From the NCBI GenBank assembly GCA_037478835.1, contig JBBFLV010000008.1:62001-126000 (forward strand): DNA of 64,000 nt. The letters are read 5' to 3'. This document shows, piece by piece, positions 15,784 through 24,893 of the stretch; positions within the stretch are counted from its first letter, which is position 1, and each line of letters begins with the position of its first letter. The DNA comes from 630D-37 sp037478835 (lineage in GTDB: Bacteria > Chloroflexota > Anaerolineae > Anaerolineales > Villigracilaceae). A program made the translations under genes and the position numbers. The notes below the pieces were generated by a model. It saw only the letters and a list, made by a program, of their open reading frames with translations, did not search any database and was not told the DNA's origin.

Positions 15784-16264
15784 AGGCTTCGCTTGCGGAA
15801 AGGGATTTTTGCCGACGCTCATAGAGCCAGGAACCGAGGAGCAAGAGGGCGGTGCCGATGGTGATGCTGGAATCGGCGATGTTGAAGACGGGGAAGCGCC
15901 CGACGGAAATAAAATCGGTGACCATACCCATCTGCAGACGGTCGATCAAGTTGCCGATCGCGCCGCCGAGCTGCAAAGCCAGGGCCAGGCGCAAAAGCCA
16001 ATCGTCTCCCGTTAGCCGAGGGTAGTAGTAAACGATCAACACGGCGACGAGAATGGCCACAACGGTGAAGAACAAGCCACCATTCTGAAAGAGACCAAAA
16101 GCGGCACCGCTATTGTACCAGTGGACGATGCGGAAGAAAGACAGAGCAGGGAAGGGAACCCAATCGCCGCCGACGGGAAGGAAGTTACGCACCAGCGATT
16201 TGGTCCACTGATCGAGGGCGATGATGATCGCGCTGATAAGGAAAAGGGGCAAATACCGTTTCAT
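15740..16264 (-). CDS. lspA: Lipoprotein signal peptidase (signal peptidase II)
   Basis: A 174-residue polytopic aspartyl protease that cleaves prolipoproteins before the lipidated cysteine. Four hydrophobic segments are visible. The conserved blocks are DQWTKSLV (from residue 18), YNSGAAFGLF, GAIGNLIDRL (Asp108) and FNIADSSITIG (Asp131), the last two supplying the catalytic aspartates. Length is typical. The start overlaps the HAD gene by 4 nt. Many lipoproteins encoded nearby (784-2364, 23659-24669, 26969-28204, 37069-37998, 56351-57403) would be substrates. Confidence 0.95.
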   Translation of the reverse strand: MKRYLPLFLISAIIIALDQWTKSLVRNFLPVGGDWVPFPALSFFRIVHWYNSGAAFGLFQNGGLFFTVVAILVAVLIVYYYPRLTGDDWLLRLALALQLGGAIGNLIDRLQMGMVTDFISVGRFPVFNIADSSITIGTALLLLGSWLYERRQKSLSASEAYGTPGDAPLQQRDS

Positions 16265-16941
16265 GGGGTTTGGAGATACCTTTGGAGATGTTGAAGGGTG
16301 ATATGGTGGAGTGATGGAAGGGAATCATCGGGAGGAACGGGGAACGGCAGGCGTGCCGTCACCGGATTGGGAACGGCGATGACCCGCAAACCGGCGGCGC
16401 GGGCGGCGCGCACTCCGTTGGGCGAATCTTCCAGCGCCAGGCCTTGCGCGGGATCAACGGCCGCGTGCGCCAGCGCTTTCAGGTAGAGATCCGGGTGCGG
16501 TTTGGTGCGGCCGGGCGGCACGTCATCGGCGCAGATCGTCGCTTCAAAATAGCCTGCCAATCCCAAGCGTTGCAAGTGTCCATCTACCCAAAGATGGGAG
16601 GAGCTGGAGACAACGAAACAGCGCACCGCGGCCTGTTGGGCTTCGCGGAGTAGGCGCTCGATGCCGGCTCTGGGCTGTTCTTTTTGTAGCCAGGCATGGC
16701 TCAGTGCCTGATGCATTTCGAGCACTTTGGCGGGTGAAAGGCCGTTAGGATGAGGCAGGTGCTGGAGCAAATATTCGGCGGCATCGAATGCCGATTCACC
16801 CCACCCGCCGATAACCTTGCTCCATGCCTCGAACGGGAAAGTCAAGCCGTAGCGCCGGTAGATTTCTTCCCAGGCGCGCATGGCCGGGGTTTCGGTATCC
16901 AGGATTAGGCCGTCGAAATCGAAAAAGAGGGCTTGGATCAT
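16261..16941 (-). CDS. HAD-superfamily phosphatase / phosphomutase-like
   Basis: A 226-residue cytosolic HAD protein of subfamily I with an alpha-helical cap. Motif I is FFDFDGLILDTE (nucleophile Asp8, Asp10), motif II VVSSSS, motif III Lys in TKPHPDLYLKAL, and motif IV ALEDSPNGVRAARAAG. The LEDS box and cap resemble beta-phosphoglucomutases and sugar phosphatases. It overlaps both the GH36 gene upstream and lspA downstream by 4 nt, so a role in sugar phosphate handling after galactoside cleavage is plausible but unproven. Confidence 0.88.
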   Translation of the reverse strand: MIQALFFDFDGLILDTETPAMRAWEEIYRRYGLTFPFEAWSKVIGGWGESAFDAAEYLLQHLPHPNGLSPAKVLEMHQALSHAWLQKEQPRAGIERLLREAQQAAVRCFVVSSSSHLWVDGHLQRLGLAGYFEATICADDVPPGRTKPHPDLYLKALAHAAVDPAQGLALEDSPNGVRAARAAGLRVIAVPNPVTARLPFPVPPDDSLPSLHHITLQHLQRYLQTP

Positions 16942-18503
16942 TTACCGAACCTGGAAGCGAGGATGGCCGGCCCTCCCAGTTGGAGGGCATCTTGCAAGAA
17001 GCCGAGACGGCCGGCAAGGAATTTGGGATAAGAAGAACGGGGCGGCGCTTTCAACGCCGGACGGAAATCCACCAAGCGATCATCGAGGAGAAAGCGGTAA
17101 GGCTCCAAGGCTTGGACCTTTGGCCGCTGCTCCCAGAACGTGCGCAAGGCCTTCCGTTCGGCCGGAGTCAGCCACCAGGGGAGATCGGAAGTGGCGCGAT
17201 AATCGCAAATCCAGGCCAGATCGCGTTGCAAGGATTTCTGTGCTTCGCTCAAGTACAGGGCGCGGTGACGGAAATAGGCCACATCCGGGTCGGGATGTAC
17301 AAGGGGTTTTAGCCACAGCCGATGCAGGCTGGTGTGAATGGCGTTTTTTACGCCCCGTGCACACCAACCTTCTATTTGCTGATAAGGGCGATTGAGCCAA
17401 TAAGCTGCCACATCCGGGCTGATGCGGATGGCATCGCACAGGCCGAGCGAAGGCAAGATCGGTGCGCCACAGGTCAGCAGAAAAGCATCGCCCAGGTTTT
17501 GCCGTAGAATTTCCAACCCCATCCGATATGCTGCTTCGCGCGACATTTCCCGGTGACGAACAGCAGGTAAGGCGGCGGCGTAGAGGAAATCGAGCTTGAC
17601 ATAATCATATCCCCATGCACGCACCTGGCGCATCAGGGCGCCGAGCCAATCCTGAACGGCCGGGTGGGTAACATCGAGGGCATAGACCTTCCCACCCCAG
17701 TGCTTTGTTGCCAGAACAAGCCGACCTCGTTCATCTCGTAAGAGCCAATCGGGATGTTGGCGGAACAAGGGGGCACGTTCGTGAACAAGGAAAGGGGCCA
17801 GCCAAAGTCCGGCCAGGCGTCCGCTCTGACGAATTTGCCGTGCCATCTCGGCCATGCCATGGGGAAATTTGCGGTTGGGTTGCCAGTCGCCGACGGCTTG
17901 CTGCCAGCCGTCATCAATTTGAAGGACGTCAAACGGCAAATCGTTCAACTCGCGGAGCACCTTCAAAAGGAGCGTTTCACTAATAAAATAGTAAAGAGAA
18001 TACCATGAACACCAAATGCGTGGCGCTTGGGCATGTCGAAAACGCCCGTAACGTTCTGCCAAAGCTTGCGCATAGGCGCCAAAAATTGCCTCGGCTTTGC
18101 CGGTGGCGAGGAACCAATCCCCGTGGCCTTGCTCATAGCGTGCCAAAAGGTGATCCTCTTCGATGAGAACCCGTCCTTCAAGATCGAGGGCGCCGATCAG
18201 GAGTAATTTTCCCTCGTTGTCCTCTAGAACGGTAAAGCCGGCACTTGTTCTGACCAGACGGTTGGCATACGGTTGGTCCTCGTTCATCAGGATGGCAACC
18301 GGATCGCCGGGCGGGTGCAAGGGAGTATCCATTTCGAGCCAACCGCTGAAGCTCCAAGATTGCCAACCGTGGCGGTAGAAGCGCCGTGCGCGCAACGAAA
18401 TGCGAACCTGTGGCATTTGCTCGATACACCACCCTGTGGCGAGCGGTTTCAGGGGGTGAGGAAGAATCTGGTTTAGATTGATCTTGTAATCTTTGTCATT
18501 CAT
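16938..18503 (-). CDS. Alpha-galactosidase-like glycoside hydrolase (GH36 clan D)
   Basis: A 521-residue enzyme with the GH36 layout: an N-terminal beta-sandwich followed by a catalytic barrel. VLQIDDGWQQAVGDW is the substrate-binding block, YVKLDFLY carries the nucleophile (Asp305) and ISPDVAAYW the acid/base (Asp364). No signal peptide is seen, so it should act in the cytoplasm on imported alpha-galactosides. It is shorter than classical 700-residue GH36 enzymes and lacks the full C-terminal sheet. It heads a tightly overlapping operon. A TATACT element lies 7 nt before the ATG, so its mRNA may be leaderless. Confidence 0.9.
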   Translation of the reverse strand: MNDKDYKINLNQILPHPLKPLATGWCIEQMPQVRISLRARRFYRHGWQSWSFSGWLEMDTPLHPPGDPVAILMNEDQPYANRLVRTSAGFTVLEDNEGKLLLIGALDLEGRVLIEEDHLLARYEQGHGDWFLATGKAEAIFGAYAQALAERYGRFRHAQAPRIWCSWYSLYYFISETLLLKVLRELNDLPFDVLQIDDGWQQAVGDWQPNRKFPHGMAEMARQIRQSGRLAGLWLAPFLVHERAPLFRQHPDWLLRDERGRLVLATKHWGGKVYALDVTHPAVQDWLGALMRQVRAWGYDYVKLDFLYAAALPAVRHREMSREAAYRMGLEILRQNLGDAFLLTCGAPILPSLGLCDAIRISPDVAAYWLNRPYQQIEGWCARGVKNAIHTSLHRLWLKPLVHPDPDVAYFRHRALYLSEAQKSLQRDLAWICDYRATSDLPWWLTPAERKALRTFWEQRPKVQALEPYRFLLDDRLVDFRPALKAPPRSSYPKFLAGRLGFLQDALQLGGPAILASRFGK

Positions 18504-18510
18504 CAGATGA

Positions 18511-18516
18511 AGTATA
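18511..18516 (-). promoter_or_regulatory. -10 element adjacent to the GH36 start (leaderless arrangement)
   Basis: TATACT on the minus strand lies 7 nt before the ATG at 18503, a spacing that would start transcription at or next to the start codon. The -35 is poor. A 13-nt palindrome (TTCATCAGATGAA, 18499-18511) overlaps the start and could be an operator. A plus-strand TATAAT at 18513-18518 may serve the divergent prepilin peptidase gene. Confidence 0.4.
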
Positions 18517-18558
18517 ATTTGAACAGGTTTTAGAAAATAACCACTGGAGGTGGTAGTA

Positions 18559-19275
18559 GTGGTAGAAATGTACTTTTGGATAGGCCTTGTGGGCCTGCTT
18601 TTTGGGGTTGCAGTTAACTATCTTTGCGATCGTCTCCCCTGGCAGCGATCGATCGGCCAACCGCTTTGTCATGCTTGTGGTCGACCGCGGACGTGGCAAG
18701 ATTTTCTCCTACTGCGTGCATGTCTTGATTGTAATCGAAAACCCTCTATCCGAAATTATCTCGTCCTGATCTTTTCACTTTTGATCGCTCTTTTCGTCCT
18801 TCCCACCCATGGATTCTGGTTCTTTTTGTTGATGGAATATTTCCTTCTGGTGGCGGTGATGGATATTGAGCATCATGTGATCCTACACCCGATCAGCCTT
18901 TTCGGCCTGGTCTTAGGTACTATCGTAGGGGTTCAAATGCACGGCTGGTGGCTCACCCTGACGGGAGGATTGCTGGCCGGTGGGTTGATGGGTCTTGTTT
19001 ACTTGTTTGGTGTCTACTACGGTCGCTGGATCGCCCGTCGCCGCAATTTGGAACAGGCGGAGGAAGCTTTGGGATTTGGTGATGTTACCTTGAGTGCTAT
19101 TCTCGGCCTGACGCTTGGTTTCTGGGATATTTTTCGCGGCCTTGCATTGGGCATCTTCCTAGGAGGCTTGTTTGGTTTACTCTGGCTTTTGTGGACGCGC
19201 CGATCGGCATCCCAAGCGACAATTCCTTATGCCCCTTTTTTGCTCTTGGGAGCTGTGGTTGTGCTTTTTTCCTAG
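18559..19275 (+). CDS. Prepilin peptidase (A24 family)
   Basis: A membrane aspartyl protease of about 238 residues that processes type IV/Tad prepilin-like signal sequences. It has the N-terminal cytoplasmic zinc-like block with two CxxC pairs (CHACGRPRTW and CLDCNRK), and two catalytic Asp sites, MDIEHHVI and GFGDVTLSAILG. At least six hydrophobic segments follow. Start choice: GTG at 18559 lies 8 nt from GGAGG (18546-18550); GTG at 18550 overlaps that site and ATG at 18568 is 17 nt away. It is directly upstream of three TadE/TadG-like genes, its likely substrates or partners. Confidence 0.9.
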   Translation: MVEMYFWIGLVGLLFGVAVNYLCDRLPWQRSIGQPLCHACGRPRTWQDFLLLRACLDCNRKPSIRNYLVLIFSLLIALFVLPTHGFWFFLLMEYFLLVAVMDIEHHVILHPISLFGLVLGTIVGVQMHGWWLTLTGGLLAGGLMGLVYLFGVYYGRWIARRRNLEQAEEALGFGDVTLSAILGLTLGFWDIFRGLALGIFLGGLFGLLWLLWTRRSASQATIPYAPFLLLGAVVVLFS

Positions 19276-19287
19276 CGGGAGGATGGG

Positions 19288-21852
19288 ATGAGGAGAAGTT
19301 TTGCTGCTAAATCTCAAGGACTTGTTGAATTTGCTCTCGTTTTGCCGATCGTTGTTTTGATCATCTTTGGGTTAATCGAGACCGGGCGCTTGCTTTTCAT
19401 TTACTCATCTGCCATTACTTCTTCCCGCGGGGCGGTGCGTTATGCCAGTGCTACCGGGGTGAACGATGCCGGAGTGCCGCGCTACCGAGATTGCGATGGG
19501 ATTCGCAATGAGGCGCGACGCACGGCGTTTGTCAATGTCATTCGAGATGATCAAATCATTATCCAGCATGACAGTGGCCCCGGCACAACGGCTGTAACCT
19601 ACTGTCCTCCAGGGACAAGCGTGGATAACAGTTTCACACCGCAGCGTGCTGATCGCGTGCTGGTGACGGTCAGCACCGATTTCGTCCCAATGGTTCCCGG
19701 TTTGCTTCCGTTTCCGTCTTTTACCATCACAGCTTCCAGCGCGCGCACCATTCTGGGGAGCGTTCCTGTTCAATCGCCGCCAGGGAGCGGTGGTGGTGGC
19801 GGTGGAGGAGGGGGCGGTAGCAGCAATTTGAGTCTGGCCAAAAGTGCCAATCCCACGCAGTATTCCTACGTGGGACAAGTGATTAATTACACCTATACGC
19901 TGACCAATACCAGTAGTACCAGCCTAACCTCGCCATATACGGTCAGCGATAATAAGATCCCAAGCGTCAATTGTTCGGGTGCTATTTCACCGCTTGCTCC
20001 AGGCGCATCTACTACCTGCACTGCGACCTACACCATCACTCAGGCCGATCTGGATGCCGGTTTTGTGACCAATCAAGCTACCGCCACTGCGCGGGCTGGC
20101 AGTAATACCGTCACTTCTAATCAGGCCACCACAACGATCACAGCGGCCCAGAATCCAAGACTTTCTCTGACCAAGCAGGCTAACCCAACTTTTGGTGGCG
20201 AGGGGAGCACGATTACCTATACCTACACGCTTACAAATAACGGGAATGTGACGTTGACCGCTCCATATGTGGTGAGCGATAATAAAATCAGTAACGTGAG
20301 TTGTCCAAACACCCCCAACTCTCTTGCCCCTGGGGCCAGCATTATCTGTACTGCTACCTATACCATCACCGCGGCAGATGTGGCTGTGGGCCAGGTAATA
20401 AATGTGGCTACAGCGACAGCGAAGTTTGGGGCAAACACGATTACTTCCAATCAGGCCAGCGCGAGAGTCTTGGCTCGCCCGTTAGATTTGCAGGTTGCGG
20501 CTAATCCATCTTCTGTTTCGCAAGCTGGTCAGATCATCACATACACCTATACGGTTACTAATGTGGGAGGTTCAACGGTAACCGGCCTGACGATCACCGA
20601 TACTCTAGTTACCAATATCACCTGCGGTACAACGACCCTGTCGTCAGGTCAGAGTACCACCTGTACCGGTACTTACACGGTAACTCAGGCGAATCTGGAT
20701 AGCGGGAATGCGATTACCAATCAATCTACTGCCAGCGCCACTGCCTCATCGGGTACGGTGAGCTCGCCGACGGTCACGACAACGGTCCTTGTCCAGCGCA
20801 TGCCGGCACTGATCCTGCAGAAAAGCGCTTCGCCGAATCCTGCGACCACACTTGGACAGACCGTCACGTATACGTATACCCTACAAAATGCAGGCAACGT
20901 CACTTTAACTGCACCTTACACGATTACCGACGATAAAATCTCTTCGGTTGACTGTTCGGGAGCGGTATCCCCTCTACTGCCTGGTCAATCAACAACCTGT
21001 ACGGCTACTTATCAAGTGACTCAGGTAGACCTGGACAACGGCTCTGTCATTAATACGGCTCAAGCGATGGCACGTGATGCTAAGGATGGTACCACGATCG
21101 TTTCTTCTGCTTCTGTTTCCCACACTCTGATCACCTATAATGCTCCTCGCTTGAATTTAAGCATCACTGCCAGTCCAAATCCTGCTACTGCCGTGGGGCA
21201 AAGTATCCAGATCACGTTTACCCTCAAGAATACTGGGAATACGCCACTTCAGGCACCGTTTACCATTTCCTACACGATTCAATCTACAAATTACATCCTC
21301 AATTGTTCCAGTGGTGTTCTTGGATTGGGTTCGAGTGTTAACTGTTATGCTAATTACACCATCACGTCCAGTGATGCTTCGGCAGGACAATTCTCGATTA
21401 ATGCTACTGCAACTGCCTCTAGCCCTCTGGTGACGTCCAATCCTGCTTCTTACACAGTAGAGGTTACCATTTGTGATGTTCGTCATAGCACGATCAGCAC
21501 CAGTTGGAATCCTGGTCGCGTTTGGATGACCATTTATAACTACGGCAACTTCACCATTCGGGTGAGTAACATTACAATTTACTGGAACACACAAGGTAAC
21601 AATACCATTACCAATATTTTCCTGGGCGGTTTGCAGATCTGGCCTGCCGGTGGTGGTAGTGGGAGTGTTAGCTATTCTCCCACGTCTTTTTCGATCACCA
21701 ATAACAATTTGTTGGGCCCGGGTAGCTCTCCAACCCTGGAATTCTGGTTCTCTAAGAACTACCATGCATCTGGTAATGAACGGATTGTAGTGCAGTTCCT
21801 GGAACCGGCCTGCCCAATTTTGGATTCCAACGATCCCAGTCAATTACCATGA
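19288..21852 (+). CDS. TadE-like pilin domain fused to five DUF11-type repeats
   Basis: An 854-residue surface protein. Residues 1-60 are a TadE-type N-terminus (GLVEFALVLPIVVLIIFGLI). A pilin-like region to about residue 165 and a Gly-rich linker follow. Five DUF11/DUF7507-like Ig-fold repeats of about 105-115 residues come next, each beginning with an SxNPxxxxxGQxIxYTYTL-like strand and most having a Cys pair (VNCSG and TTCTATYTI). The C-terminal 120 residues form a separate domain (SWNPGRVWMTIYNYGNF) resembling a carbohydrate-binding or surface module. It is probably exported and anchored by the N-terminal helix. It lies 12 nt after the prepilin peptidase gene and overlaps the next TadE gene by 4 nt. 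Confidence 0.88.
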   Translation: MRRSFAAKSQGLVEFALVLPIVVLIIFGLIETGRLLFIYSSAITSSRGAVRYASATGVNDAGVPRYRDCDGIRNEARRTAFVNVIRDDQIIIQHDSGPGTTAVTYCPPGTSVDNSFTPQRADRVLVTVSTDFVPMVPGLLPFPSFTITASSARTILGSVPVQSPPGSGGGGGGGGGGSSNLSLAKSANPTQYSYVGQVINYTYTLTNTSSTSLTSPYTVSDNKIPSVNCSGAISPLAPGASTTCTATYTITQADLDAGFVTNQATATARAGSNTVTSNQATTTITAAQNPRLSLTKQANPTFGGEGSTITYTYTLTNNGNVTLTAPYVVSDNKISNVSCPNTPNSLAPGASIICTATYTITAADVAVGQVINVATATAKFGANTITSNQASARVLARPLDLQVAANPSSVSQAGQIITYTYTVTNVGGSTVTGLTITDTLVTNITCGTTTLSSGQSTTCTGTYTVTQANLDSGNAITNQSTASATASSGTVSSPTVTTTVLVQRMPALILQKSASPNPATTLGQTVTYTYTLQNAGNVTLTAPYTITDDKISSVDCSGAVSPLLPGQSTTCTATYQVTQVDLDNGSVINTAQAMARDAKDGTTIVSSASVSHTLITYNAPRLNLSITASPNPATAVGQSIQITFTLKNTGNTPLQAPFTISYTIQSTNYILNCSSGVLGLGSSVNCYANYTITSSDASAGQFSINATATASSPLVTSNPASYTVEVTICDVRHSTISTSWNPGRVWMTIYNYGNFTIRVSNITIYWNTQGNNTITNIFLGGLQIWPAGGGSGSVSYSPTSFSITNNNLLGPGSSPTLEFWFSKNYHASGNERIVVQFLEPACPILDSNDPSQLP

Positions 21853-22268
21853 AACCGCGATTTTCTTTGACCTCTCGTGCCCAAAGCCTGGTCGAACTCG
21901 CCATCTCCCTTATGGTGATCGTCCTCCTTCTTTCGGGAGTGATCGAGTTCGGCATTGCTTTTTTCCAGTTTGTCCAGATGCAGGATGCGGCTCAGGAGGG
22001 TGCCGTGTACGGTTCGATTAACCCGACCGATGAAGCCGGCATCCGTACCCGCATCCTGGCTGTGGTGAATGAGCCGTTTGATCTAGGATTGACGGCCGGT
22101 AACATTACCATCACCGATAATGGCGGACGGTGTGAGGGGTATGCGCTCACGATTACGATCACCTATGATCATATTGTGACCATGCCTTTGATCTCGACGA
22201 TCACCGGTCCAACGATTCCCCTTCGAGCGACGGTGACGGATACCATTTTGCAACCGACCTGTCCGTAA
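21849..22268 (+). CDS. TadE family pseudopilin
   Basis: A 139-residue protein with a short basic N-terminus and one hydrophobic helix (AQSLVELAISLMVIVLLLSG) of the TadE/TadF type. The Glu of LVEL is the conserved pilin Glu at position +5. The remainder is a small beta-rich extracellular domain with two Cys. It starts on the ATGA overlap with the DUF11-repeat gene and is followed 19 nt later by the TadG-like gene. It probably belongs to a Tad (tight adherence) or related surface apparatus, though no TadA ATPase is in the window. Confidence 0.88.
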   Translation: MKPRFSLTSRAQSLVELAISLMVIVLLLSGVIEFGIAFFQFVQMQDAAQEGAVYGSINPTDEAGIRTRILAVVNEPFDLGLTAGNITITDNGGRCEGYALTITITYDHIVTMPLISTITGPTIPLRATVTDTILQPTCP

Positions 22269-22287
22269 ACATTGGAGGAGGTGTACC

Positions 22288-23448
22288 ATGAAAAAAACTT
22301 TTGAGAAGGCCCAGGCGCTCATCCTAATTGCGATCGGGATGTTTGCGTTGCTAGCGATCACCGCCGTTGCGGTGGATGGGGGCAACGTTTTGCGCGATCG
22401 GCGGCAGGCACAAAATGCGGCCGATACAGCCGCTCTCGCCGCCGCGCTGGCGATCACGAAAAACAATCCGAATTGGTCTCAGGATGCTCTGGACCGGGCG
22501 GCGAGCAATGGTTATTTAAACGATGGCACACGCAGTCTGGTAGAAGTGCATCGTCCACCGGTCAATGGACCCTATGCCGGGAATAACGAGTACGTGCAGG
22601 TGATTATCACCTCCCATGTACCAACTTATTTTGCCAACATCGTCGGTTTTTCCCAAATAACGAACCGGGTCCAGGCGGTGGCACGAGCCCGCCCTCCGCA
22701 AGCACTTTTCAACGGTAATGCCGTCGTTGGTTTGGCTCCCACAGAGTGCAAGGCAGTGGAGTTCCAGGGCAACGCGAACATGACGATTAATGGCAACGGC
22801 ATTTTCGTTAACTCGAGCTGTTCCTGCGATCAAACGGCGGCGTTTTTCAATAACAGTGGATCCGGAACGCTTGTCACACCCTATATTCAATCTGTGGGGT
22901 GTGTAAAATATAAAGAAGGTGCTGTGCAGGCGGGATCTATTCAATGGGGTTCCTCGGTTCCACCTTTTTCCTATCCTCCTGCCTGGTTGCCGCCGATTCC
23001 AGCCTGTGATTATACCTGGGGCAATTTGAGCGGCAGCCATACACTCCAGCCGGGCGTTCATTGTGTCAACGGAAACTTTACCATCAATGCGAACGATTCG
23101 TTGAGCGGAAATGGGGTCACTTTCGTGGTTTATGGAGAGGTGCGCTGGAATGGTGGCACGGTGAACCTATCCGCTCCCACTTCTGGTCCTACCGCTGGAT
23201 TACTCCTGTATTTGCCGATCACGAATAACAATCCGATTACTTTCAACGGAAATGCTTCCTGGAATATTCGCGGTACGATCCTTGCCCCGGCATCGGATAT
23301 TACTGTCAATGGTACGGAAGATGGCTTTTCGATGCGGAGTCAGCTCATCGGTTATACCGTCAAGCTAACCGGCGGTGGCAATACGAGCATTACGTACAAT
23401 GATAGTGAAAACATCGACCAACCACCGATGATCGAGCTCTCTAGGTAA
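22288..23448 (+). CDS. TadG-like protein (Tad N-terminal domain)
   Basis: A 386-residue protein with the putative Flp pilus-assembly TadE/G-like N-terminus: KAQALILIAIGMFALLAITA as membrane helix, then VDGGNVLRDRRQAQNAADTA. The C-terminal part (about residues 140-386) is rich in Asn and Gly with repeated NGNxxxxINGN-like turns, suggesting a beta-helix or passenger-like domain outside the cell. GGAGG lies 8 nt before the ATG. Last gene of the prepilin peptidase-TadE set; a strong stem-loop follows. Confidence 0.87.
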   Translation: MKKTFEKAQALILIAIGMFALLAITAVAVDGGNVLRDRRQAQNAADTAALAAALAITKNNPNWSQDALDRAASNGYLNDGTRSLVEVHRPPVNGPYAGNNEYVQVIITSHVPTYFANIVGFSQITNRVQAVARARPPQALFNGNAVVGLAPTECKAVEFQGNANMTINGNGIFVNSSCSCDQTAAFFNNSGSGTLVTPYIQSVGCVKYKEGAVQAGSIQWGSSVPPFSYPPAWLPPIPACDYTWGNLSGSHTLQPGVHCVNGNFTINANDSLSGNGVTFVVYGEVRWNGGTVNLSAPTSGPTAGLLLYLPITNNNPITFNGNASWNIRGTILAPASDITVNGTEDGFSMRSQLIGYTVKLTGGGNTSITYNDSENIDQPPMIELSR

Positions 23449-23614
23449 GCGCTCTTCTATCGGATGTTCCTATCAACGGCAATGCTAGTTGTGTTGCTCC
23501 CTGCTTAAAATTGTAAGTTATGGAACCAGCGATAACATCGTTTTATATAAAATAACGTCTGCTGGTGATCGAATTGGTCCTTAGGAAAGAGTGCACTCAA
23601 GGGAGATAGAAACA

Positions 23615-23643
23615 AAACAGAGCGACCCAGCGTCGCTCTGTTT
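23615..23643. terminator. Bidirectional intrinsic terminator
   Basis: A perfect 12-bp stem (AAACAGAGCGAC / GTCGCTCTGTTT) with a 5-nt loop, followed by TCTTTTTC on the plus strand and flanked by A-runs for the minus strand. It separates the converging TadG-like gene and BMP-like lipoprotein gene. The rest of 23449-23614 shows no gene, only an AT-rich palindrome near 23538-23556. Confidence 0.85.
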
Positions 23644-23658
23644 CTTTTTCGGTTGCAC

Positions 23659-24669
23659 TTAGCGATCGACTCCTATATCGATCTGCCCCTGGAGCAGCGC
23701 CTTCAAAATTTCCTGTGCCAGGGCTTGCTTGCCGGGAGAAAAAAGGTCCGGATTAGTGTCCTGAATGCCGATCTGAGCCGGGATAGCCTGTCCACCTTGA
23801 CCGGCCAGGAGCTGTGGCCAGGCCGTGCGAATCGCCTCGATTGGATTCGTACGTAGCGTGGCAACCAATCCCGGATAGCTCTGGGAAAGCGAAGTGGCGG
23901 TGATGAATTCCAGGCCGTTCGTACCGATTGCCTCCAGCATTTCCGGAACGGCAAGGGTGGGATACACGTAAATGAATTCGACCTGATAGCGCATCAGGTA
24001 CGAGACATAGGCCGGATATTGTTCAGGTGGCGTATCGGAAGGCACTTCGACTGCAATGGGGTAATTGTAAAAAGGCCCGGCAAAGGGGGAACATAGCCCA
24101 CAGTAGAACGTTTTGCCGTTTTCGTAGGCCTTGAGTGCCCGCTGAGCTTGTGGATCGTCCTTTGGCAGGACCATGCCGATGTGGTAATCCTGAATGAGCA
24201 TGGCGCCGATATAGCCGGCCAGGAAGGATGCCTGCTCGATCGAAATATCTGTGCGCATCACGCTGATATTGTTTCCCGGCTGCACTCCGGGCATGTTGAT
24301 GGCCAGAAATTGCGCCTGGGGAGCGGCCGCGGCCAGTGCCGGCAGGTCAATATCTGCCGCAATGGCGATCACCACCTTCAAGGCTGGTTCCAGAGCCAGG
24401 TCCTCTATAGAGAGCCGGTTGCGCAGCTGGTAGCGAATGCCTGCTTCCTGGGCCAGTTCATACACAGTGGATTGGTATAGATTCGATGTGTTTTCATCCA
24501 TATCCGGTGGCAGGATCAGAATGGCCAGCGGCAGTGCCGGTGTAGCCGTCGGCGCCGGTGTGGCCGAAGGTGCCGGAGTCACAGTCGGCACAGAGGGAGT
24601 AGCGGTGCGCGCACTACAACCGAACAAGAAAAATGCGAGAAGGACGAAGAGAATGAGACGACGTAACAC
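23659..24669 (-). CDS. BMP-family (PnrA-like) periplasmic-binding lipoprotein
   Basis: A 336-residue lipoprotein. Its signal peptide ends in FLFGCS (Cys18), followed by a Thr/Pro/Ala linker to about residue 48. The remainder resembles basic membrane protein/PnrA-type type I binding folds, with LAAAAPQAQFLAINMPG, ASFLAGYIGAMLI and IGMVLPKDD at the expected positions. Members bind nucleosides or related ligands. No transporter partners are adjacent, so it may serve an importer elsewhere or a sensing role. The start is a GTG with AGGAG 7 nt upstream. Family call moderately firm, ligand unknown. Confidence 0.75.
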   Translation of the reverse strand: MLRRLILFVLLAFFLFGCSARTATPSVPTVTPAPSATPAPTATPALPLAILILPPDMDENTSNLYQSTVYELAQEAGIRYQLRNRLSIEDLALEPALKVVIAIAADIDLPALAAAAPQAQFLAINMPGVQPGNNISVMRTDISIEQASFLAGYIGAMLIQDYHIGMVLPKDDPQAQRALKAYENGKTFYCGLCSPFAGPFYNYPIAVEVPSDTPPEQYPAYVSYLMRYQVEFIYVYPTLAVPEMLEAIGTNGLEFITATSLSQSYPGLVATLRTNPIEAIRTAWPQLLAGQGGQAIPAQIGIQDTNPDLFSPGKQALAQEILKALLQGQIDIGVDR

Positions 24670-24823
24670 GGTTTCTCCTGAGGGTGGAATCGAAGGGTGA
24701 TTAGACGGTCAACGGCAAACCGCAGTTCGTGGATGATAGACCGCGGGAGCCGATAGAGCCGTTCGCTGCTTTGGACCTTTTAGGGGATGGCCTCTAAGGG
24801 CTCGTTTCGACAAACGTTGCTAT

Positions 24824-24856
24824 TATAATATGCCAGGCACAGGCATGTGCTCTGGC
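24824..24856 (+). promoter_or_regulatory. -10 element and hairpin upstream of kbl
   Basis: TATAAT (24824-24829) lies about 65 nt before kbl, with no good -35. A near-perfect 10-bp hairpin with GGCA loop (24832-24841 / 24846-24856, one bulged T) overlaps the expected start of transcription and might be an operator or leader hairpin. Confidence 0.35.
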
Positions 24857-24893
24857 GATTCTGTTCGATATTCTCATCTGAGGAGATATTCCC

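Noticed and set aside
23449..23560. Possible extra codons or small gene after the TadG-like gene
   Set aside because: A short stretch resembles the NGNAS motif of TadG, but the frames are broken by stops within 15-20 codons and there is no ribosome site.
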